DNA from: Planococcus halotolerans
Lineage (GTDB): Bacteria; Bacillota; Bacilli; Bacillales_A; Planococcaceae
NCBI RefSeq assembly: GCF_003289955.1
Contig: NZ_QLZR01000001.1
Location: 248,001 to 312,000 of the forward strand
DNA length: 64,000 bases
Reading direction: 5' to 3'
A program made the translations under genes and the position numbers. This document shows positions 59,140-64,000 of this stretch, one piece after another (positions within the stretch are counted from its first letter, which is position 1; the number at the start of each line of letters is the position of its first letter). The notes under the pieces are model-generated. The model had not been told where the DNA came from, ran no database searches, and saw only the letters and a list, made by a program, of their open reading frames with translations.

Positions 59140-59346
59140 TTACCCAATGTGAAATCCTTCAAGTTGTATCCGTTTGATGATTTGCTCTTCTGAAATTTGG
59201 TTCTCATCAAAGCTGATTTTCACTTCTCCATCTTCCACATCCACCAAAGCTCTTTCAATTTCTGGGACATCGGCTAAAATATCCTCCAATGATTGAATCG
59301 GCTTTTCCGCAGTTGCCTCTTTTATATGGATTGTCATCGTTTCCAT
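59140..59346 (-). CDS. HMA-fold-like small protein lacking the CxxC metal motif
   Basis: The 68-aa protein resembles copper chaperone/heavy-metal-associated domains in length and secondary structure: MTIHIKEATAEKPIQSLEDI, ERALVDVEDGEVKISFDEN, and a final EQIIKRIQLEGFHIG. The loop that normally carries GMTCxxC reads EATAEKPIQ, so metal binding by two Cys is impossible. It starts with ATG 59346 after AAAGGATGATTTG. It lies 26 bp after ktrC and is probably co-transcribed. Function unknown. Confidence 0.72.
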   Translation of the reverse strand: METMTIHIKEATAEKPIQSLEDILADVPEIERALVDVEDGEVKISFDENQISEEQIIKRIQLEGFHIG

Positions 59347-59372
59347 CAAATCATCCTTTCGTTATGGATTTT

Positions 59373-60032
59373 TTACAATCTTTTATCTTCTAGTTTCTTC
59401 AAGTCATTACGATGGCCCATGACTACAAGTATATCCCCCATAGCAATTACATCATCAGGATGTGGGGCGATGTTTACATCCTGGCCTCTTTTAATTGCCA
59501 GTGTAATACAATTGAATTTTGTCCGGATATCCAGTTGGAGCAGAGATTTGCCTGCGATTTTCTTTGATGCTGCCATCTCGACGATACTATAATCATCTGA
59601 TAAATCGATATAATCGACTATTTTTTCAGAATCTACATGATGGGCAACGCGGACGCCCATTTCGAATTCGGGCTGGATTACACGGTCAGCCCCGACCTTT
59701 TCAAGGATTTTCTTGTGCTGAAGATCCCGTGCTTTAACCCATACTTTTTCCAGTCCGATTTCCTTCAGCATAAGCGTACACAACACACTGGCCTGCAAAT
59801 CATCACCAATAGCAACAATGGCCTGATCGAAATTTCTGACTCCCAATGCCTTGAGCTGGGACTTATCCGTTGCATCCGCGACAGATGCCTGGGAAGCATA
59901 TTCAGCAATGCTTTCCACTTTATCCGGATCCATATCCAAAGCCATCACTTCATGGCCGAGTTTATATAATTCCCTGCACACACTGCTGCCAAACCTCCCT
60001 AATCCGACAACTACTATTTGTTTCTTTTTCAT
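59373..60032 (-). CDS. ktrC: Potassium uptake regulatory protein, KtrA/KtrC (TrkA family)
   Basis: The 219-aa cytoplasmic gating protein has an N-terminal RCK domain (VVVGLGRFGSSVCRELYKLGHEVMALDMDPDKV, then VADATDKSQL) and a C-terminal RCK_C domain (GKSLLQLDIRTKFNCITLAI, GDILVVMGHRNDL). It binds ATP/ADP and c-di-AMP and opens a KtrB/KtrD-type potassium channel, which is not encoded nearby. The start ATG follows GAAATGAGGAG. Confidence 0.92.
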   Translation of the reverse strand: MKKKQIVVVGLGRFGSSVCRELYKLGHEVMALDMDPDKVESIAEYASQASVADATDKSQLKALGVRNFDQAIVAIGDDLQASVLCTLMLKEIGLEKVWVKARDLQHKKILEKVGADRVIQPEFEMGVRVAHHVDSEKIVDYIDLSDDYSIVEMAASKKIAGKSLLQLDIRTKFNCITLAIKRGQDVNIAPHPDDVIAMGDILVVMGHRNDLKKLEDKRL

Positions 60033-60056
60033 GCTATCTCCTCATTTCCAATAAAA

Positions 60057-62165
60057 CTAAAACTCCATTTTCAGCTTGCCGTCTTCAAGAATAAGCTTGG
60101 CACTGAATTTTTTACCATTTTTCGATACAAACCCTTTTATCACTGGCGTTTTGCCTTTCGTGCATAAATACTCGATCGTTTTCGCGGTAAGCCTTTTTTT
60201 CAGGAAAGTCCCTGGGAATGATTGCTTGCAGCCATTGGCATATTCAGTGCAACTGAAGGATCCCCTGCTGGAGACGATGCTCCCTTTTTTGCAGCGCGGA
60301 CAAAGGGCAATAGCATTTTTACTGTTATCCATTTCCAACCGTTCCGGCAAACCATTCGACTGAAGCTGGGCCGGAACATCTGCCAGGAGTTTCTCAATGA
60401 ATTTTCCGATTGTCGTCAAAAACACTTCCGGCGATCCTTCACCGCGCCCAATCTTTTTCAGGTAACTTTCCCATTTCGCCGTCATGGATGGACTGGACAA
60501 TAAATTTCCTTCGATTGCCTGGCACAGGATCCGTCCTTTTTCTGTGATAGAAACGATATTTTTACTTATCTGGATATACTCATGCCTTTTAATGGTTTCA
60601 ATGATACCACTCCGTGTTGCTTCCGTGCCAAGGCCTTCCACTTCTTTCAGGATTTCGATGTCTTCGGCTTCTTCTGCAAATTTGCCGCAGGTTTTCATCA
60701 TCGCAATCAATTGCCCCTCAGTGTAAGGTTTCGGCGGTGTCGTCATGCCTTCTTTTACAGCTACTTTAGCTGCCACGGCCTCCTGTTCCTGAAGCTCAGG
60801 CAACGCCGGTTCGGATTTACTTTCTTTTGCAACCGGAAATAACTCCTTCCAGCCTTTATCAATTTCCGTTTTTCCTGTAGTGAAAAAATGCAGGCCTTTT
60901 ACGTCGGTCGTCACCTTCGTCTCCGCATAGCGGTAATCCCTATGGAACATTGCAAGTGTTGTCCGCATCACTTCTTCATATAAATTCCGTTCATCCCGGG
61001 CAAGCCCTTCCAGCTTTCTCGCAGTCGGTATACTTTTCGTTGGGATAATGGCATAATGCTCCTGCACTTTTGCATTATCCACAAAACGTTTTTTTGGTGC
61101 CCTGGATGCAATCGGAAATTCTGCACCGATCAATTTCTGGTAGGCTTCCACTTGCTTCGCCAAATAACTGAATTCCGCGTTCGTAATATGCTGCGCATCT
61201 GTCCGCGGATAACTTACAAGTTTTTTTTCGTACAGCTTCTGCATCACTGACAGCACTTTCGCCGGACTGTATTTCCACTTCCTGTTTGCAGCAGCCTGAA
61301 GGCTCGACAATGAATGGAGCTGTGGAGCCGGCTGGCGTTTTTCAGCCGTCTTGACCTGCAGTACTGTACCTTCTTCTTTTGGATTAATGGCATGTTTTGC
61401 AAGCAGGTCCTCCGCTTCTTTCCGTACTTTTGCCTTGATTTTCGCTTTGCCTTTATATTTTCCTTTTTCAGCCTGGAATTCGCCTTCCACTTCATAAAAA
61501 GGTTCCGGTACGAAAGCTTCGATTTCTTTTTCGCGCTGATATATCAAATAAACCGTCGGCGTCTGCACCCTCCCGATAGCGAATACTTCCCGTATCCCTT
61601 TTTCCTGAAGCAGCAGTGAATATAAACGTGAGCCATTCATGCCGACCAGCCAGTCGCTGATTTGCCTTGCCCTGGCTTCCTGGTAAAGCAGCAAATCATG
61701 TTTATTATCGCGGAGCTCCTGAAATCCTTTTCTCACTTCGTCCGCTTCGAGTGAATTGATCCAGAGGCGTTTAATGATTTTTCCTTTTGCACCTGTATGA
61801 TAATAAATACTGTAAAAAATATTTGAACCTTCTCTGTCCACGTCACATGCATTAATGACTGTATCTGTCTGTTGGATCAACTTCTTGATGATATTGAACT
61901 GCTGGTATTTTCCTCGCGCTATCTGGAATTGATAATTCACCGGCAGGATTGGCAATGCCGCAAGCGACCATTTCCCCCATTTCGGATCATAAGCTTTCGG
62001 TTCCTTCAACTCGACCAGATGACCGATTCCCCACGTGATATAAGCACCATCCGGAAATATAGCATCGGGCATGATTTCCAAAAACCCTTCTCTTTTAGCA
62101 GTCTTGAAAGCTTCTGCATAAGCTTTTGCCTGGCTTGGCTTTTCAGCCACTATCACTGGTTTCAT
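60057..62165 (-). CDS. topB: DNA topoisomerase III
   Basis: The 702-aa type IA topoisomerase begins with the Toprim domain (KPVIVAEKPSQAKAYAEAF, ACDVDREGSNIFY) and has the catalytic Tyr in KLVSYPRTDAQHI, with GRVQTPTVYLIYQRE. The C-terminus has a zinc-ribbon-like region (CPRCKKGS...CTEYANGCKQSFP) and a short beta tail (KGFVSKNGKKFSAKLIL). It relaxes and decatenates DNA. It starts with ATG after GAAAGGAAGAAATAG, 24 bp before ktrC. Confidence 0.96.
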   Translation of the reverse strand: MKPVIVAEKPSQAKAYAEAFKTAKREGFLEIMPDAIFPDGAYITWGIGHLVELKEPKAYDPKWGKWSLAALPILPVNYQFQIARGKYQQFNIIKKLIQQTDTVINACDVDREGSNIFYSIYYHTGAKGKIIKRLWINSLEADEVRKGFQELRDNKHDLLLYQEARARQISDWLVGMNGSRLYSLLLQEKGIREVFAIGRVQTPTVYLIYQREKEIEAFVPEPFYEVEGEFQAEKGKYKGKAKIKAKVRKEAEDLLAKHAINPKEEGTVLQVKTAEKRQPAPQLHSLSSLQAAANRKWKYSPAKVLSVMQKLYEKKLVSYPRTDAQHITNAEFSYLAKQVEAYQKLIGAEFPIASRAPKKRFVDNAKVQEHYAIIPTKSIPTARKLEGLARDERNLYEEVMRTTLAMFHRDYRYAETKVTTDVKGLHFFTTGKTEIDKGWKELFPVAKESKSEPALPELQEQEAVAAKVAVKEGMTTPPKPYTEGQLIAMMKTCGKFAEEAEDIEILKEVEGLGTEATRSGIIETIKRHEYIQISKNIVSITEKGRILCQAIEGNLLSSPSMTAKWESYLKKIGRGEGSPEVFLTTIGKFIEKLLADVPAQLQSNGLPERLEMDNSKNAIALCPRCKKGSIVSSRGSFSCTEYANGCKQSFPGTFLKKRLTAKTIEYLCTKGKTPVIKGFVSKNGKKFSAKLILEDGKLKMEF

Positions 62166-62301
62166 CTATTTCTTCCTTTCACAAGCTTTCTTTACCTTTA
62201 TTGTACCCCGCCGGTCAATATTTCATAACAAATAGACATCGGTAGAAAGTTTATATTCTGACTGGAAACGGTATAATAACTAAAAAAGAGGAGGCATCGC
62301 C

Positions 62302-62967
62302 ATGTCTGGAAAATCCGCATTGATTGCAGGCGCAACAGGCCTGACCGGCAGCAAACTGGTGGAGGTCCTGCTGGATCGTCCTGAATATGATAAAATAACC
62401 GTTTTCGTCCGCCGTCCATTGACGCTGGAGCATCCGAAACTGGAACAAATTCACGTCGATTATTACAGACTCGATGACTATAAAAAACATTTCCAGGTGG
62501 ATGATGTGTTTTGCTGTCTGGGTACCACTATTAAAAAGGCGGGTTCACAAAAAGCTTTCAGAAGAGTGGATTACGATTATCCTGTCGCTTTGGCACAGTT
62601 GGCGAAATCAGCAGGCGCAAAAAATTTCCTCGTCGTCTCTGCAATGGGCGCCGACTCCCGCTCCAATATTTTCTATAACCGGGTCAAAGGCCAAATGGAG
62701 GACAGCCTCAAAAAAATGGAGCTTCCCGCATTACATATTTTCCGTCCATCTCTGCTGCTCGGCGACCGCAAGGAATTCCGGCTCGGCGAAAAAGTCGCCA
62801 GCCTGATCTCCCCTGTTTTCAGTCCGCTTCTGCGAGGCGGCATGAAAAAATACAAGCCGATACAGGCGGAGCAAGTTGCTAAGGCTATGTGTACTGCAGC
62901 ACAAACTGAAAGTGGCGGTATACAGGTCTATCCTTCTGACAGAATTGCTGAAATGGGCTCATTATGA
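62302..62967 (+). CDS. NAD(P)-binding Rossmann-fold oxidoreductase
   Basis: The 221-aa protein has an N-terminal ALIAGATGLTGSKLVEVLL dinucleotide-binding motif and the atypical SDR pattern FCCLGTTIKKAGSQKAFRRVDYDYP, NFLVVSAMGADSRSNIFYNRVKGQMED, FRPSLLLGDR. This resembles the YraR/HTATIP2-like group. The substrate is unknown. The start follows GAGGAGG, and a TATAAT element lies about 30 bp upstream. A terminator follows. Confidence 0.88.
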   Translation: MSGKSALIAGATGLTGSKLVEVLLDRPEYDKITVFVRRPLTLEHPKLEQIHVDYYRLDDYKKHFQVDDVFCCLGTTIKKAGSQKAFRRVDYDYPVALAQLAKSAGAKNFLVVSAMGADSRSNIFYNRVKGQMEDSLKKMELPALHIFRPSLLLGDRKEFRLGEKVASLISPVFSPLLRGGMKKYKPIQAEQVAKAMCTAAQTESGGIQVYPSDRIAEMGSL

Positions 62968-62990
62968 AATTTGTTTGTCAAATCTGCATA

Positions 62991-63024
62991 AAAAAAAGCG
63001 AAGCCACTCAGGCTTCGCTTTTTT
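62991..63024. terminator. Terminator after the Rossmann-fold gene
   Basis: The stem AAAAAAGCGAAGCC / GGCTTCGCTTTTTT lies about 20 bp after the stop at 62967, with T-rich flanks on both strands. Confidence 0.9.
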
Positions 63025-63157
63025 AATCCGCTTTTTCAGTTTGAGAACTGCTTTGTTCTGTAAATTGCCAATTGTTTTGCCGGCGCAGCCACAAAGAGAC
63101 TTATCATTGCGCCGGTTTATGCTTTAATTAAGAAAATCTGCCTAAAAAAAGAATTGC

Positions 63158-64000
63158 TCACCAGATGAAAAGCGCCCAAATTATTGCTACAGTGCTTATG
63201 ATGAAGCTCGAATAACCTCCGATGGCATATTGCTCTTTCTTAGAAAAAGCTCCTTTTTGAAAAGCAAGAAACGTTGTCGGGGAATGTATCGGCATTATTG
63301 TCACTCCACCAATAATCATGATAACCAGAAAAGCGAGGGTAATAACTGATAAACCCAGTATTTCCGCATAGCTCATTATTATAGGAAATATAACAATCAT
63401 CGAAGTAGAAGGAACTACGAAAAGAAACCGCAAAATGAAGATAAAAATAGCTACAAATAAAATATTCCCAAAATCTCCTATACCATCTGGAAGCAATTCC
63501 AGCATTTGTCCTGCCAGGATAAGTGCAGTTCCGGTTTCTTCAATTACATAACCGAGCGAAAAAGAAGCGCCCAACAGTAAAAAATTTTCCCAGTCATAGC
63601 TTCTTACCAAGCTGTCGGTAACCAGATTATTTATGGGCAATGCATAATAGGATGCCAGAATTATGGGTGCAATAATTAAAGGAACAGTTTCCTGATCCAG
63701 TACCACCCAGCTAAGAATCATCAATCCAAAAGGAAGGACAACCCACCAAAAACGCTTTGGCAGTTGGGTATCCTCATCTAATTGCTGAAGCGCTTCCATA
63801 CTTACTTCTTCTGTGGTGTGTTGAAAATACTTAAAAACTCCGAAACTGACAAGAAACATTGAAAGCCATAATGGCGGCGCAATAAGAATGAACCAGCCAA
63901 TCCATGAAATTTGAACTCCTCCAAAGTCCTTGAGGAGCTGTGCCGCTAATACTGGGAATCCCCCGCCTGTAAATACGATCATTGTTGAATTCTGATTCAT
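63158..64000 (-). CDS. DASS/SLC13-type anion transporter, C-terminal part only
   Basis: The frame runs off the right edge; 280 residues are visible. They contain many hydrophobic segments and FLLLGASFSLGYVIEETGTALIL, LRFLFVVPSTSMIVIFPIIM and VTIMPIHSPTTFLAFQKGAFS. The second and third segments resemble the divalent anion:Na+ symporter signature regions. The ATG at 63998-64000 is probably internal, because the family is ~450-500 aa long. The substrate may be a dicarboxylate or sulfate. Confidence 0.8.
   Translation of the reverse strand: MNQNSTMIVFTGGGFPVLAAQLLKDFGGVQISWIGWFILIAPPLWLSMFLVSFGVFKYFQHTTEEVSMEALQQLDEDTQLPKRFWWVVLPFGLMILSWVVLDQETVPLIIAPIILASYYALPINNLVTDSLVRSYDWENFLLLGASFSLGYVIEETGTALILAGQMLELLPDGIGDFGNILFVAIFIFILRFLFVVPSTSMIVIFPIIMSYAEILGLSVITLAFLVIMIIGGVTIMPIHSPTTFLAFQKGAFSKKEQYAIGGYSSFIISTVAIIWALFIW

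Noticed and set aside
1..64000. CRISPR arrays, tRNA or rRNA genes, prophage or IS transposase genes
   Set aside because: No regularly spaced direct repeats, cloverleaf-type sequences, rRNA signatures or transposase or integrase motifs were seen; the repeats found are interspersed intergenic elements.

Overview
The window looks like chromosomal DNA of a Gram-positive, low-to-moderate GC member of Bacillales. Gene content and local gene orders match Bacillus subtilis (ywrAB-ywrD, yxlEFG, the yce/Ter stress genes, csbB-gtcA-yfhO, YeeI, MhqD, KtrC, a bacterial NO synthase). Strong AGGAGG-type ribosome binding sites, frequent TTG/GTG starts, a serine T-box, an FMN riboswitch and SigB-type promoters agree. 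A family such as Planococcaceae is a reasonable guess, but no rRNA is present to settle it. I see no tRNA, rRNA, CRISPR array, prophage or transposase gene.

Layout. 0-5.6 kb: end of an MhqD-like esterase gene, hslO, a two-gene chromate transporter next to a YwrD-type gamma-glutamyltransferase, a GNAT enzyme and a YedK/HMCES protein. 5.7-10.6 kb: a second gamma-glutamyltransferase-like gene in an operon with two tandem LctP-family permeases. 10.8-20.7 kb: housekeeping and unknown genes (YdjM-like, YfbR-like HD, CNNM/CBS, YihY, M19 dipeptidase, YeeI, NO synthase, HAD phosphatase). 20.7-23.8 kb: serA and a class V aminotransferase behind a serine T-box. 23.9-33.2 kb: a Ter-type stress cassette with three TerD proteins, TelA, YceG and a predicted biosynthetic arm (CitE-like lyase, two phosphoribosyltransferase-fold proteins, HAD). 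33.5-37.5 kb: CsbB/GtcA/YfhO-type cell-envelope glycosylation. 37.5-42.2 kb: a cluster of general-stress genes, several with recognisable SigB promoters (SDR, YndM, Mn-catalase, DJ-1, small hydrophilic proteins). 42.3-46.9 kb: HtrA protease, a two-component system and a DUF697-type GTPase. 47-50.5 kb: flavodoxin-like reductase, phosphatase and a riboflavin operon (FMN riboswitch, small orf, ribE, ribB, ribH) that lacks ribD and the ribA domain. 50.6-64 kb: CHY zinc finger, GNAT, phosphoesterase, CBS protein, a yxlEFG-like ABC system whose permease carries an in-frame stop, MsrA, PCMT, KtrC, topoisomerase III, and the C-terminal half of a DASS-type transporter at the right edge.

Two families of intergenic repeats are scattered through the window: six copies of a family that starts near GAAAAGCG and ends near GCTGGAGTCTGGAC, and two copies of a MITE-like element bounded by TATATAAGTTGAA-type terminal inverted repeats. 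A short GATGCAG-containing module is shared by both families.

Most of the window is stress physiology: redox (HslO, MsrA, Mn-catalase, NOS), metal or toxic-anion response (chromate transporter, Ter), envelope stress (HtrA, two-component system) and SigB genes. The best leads for something undescribed are the Ter biosynthetic arm without an ATP-grasp partner, the truncated riboflavin operon with an unknown coupled orf, the Ggt-LctP-LctP operon, and the MITE-like elements.
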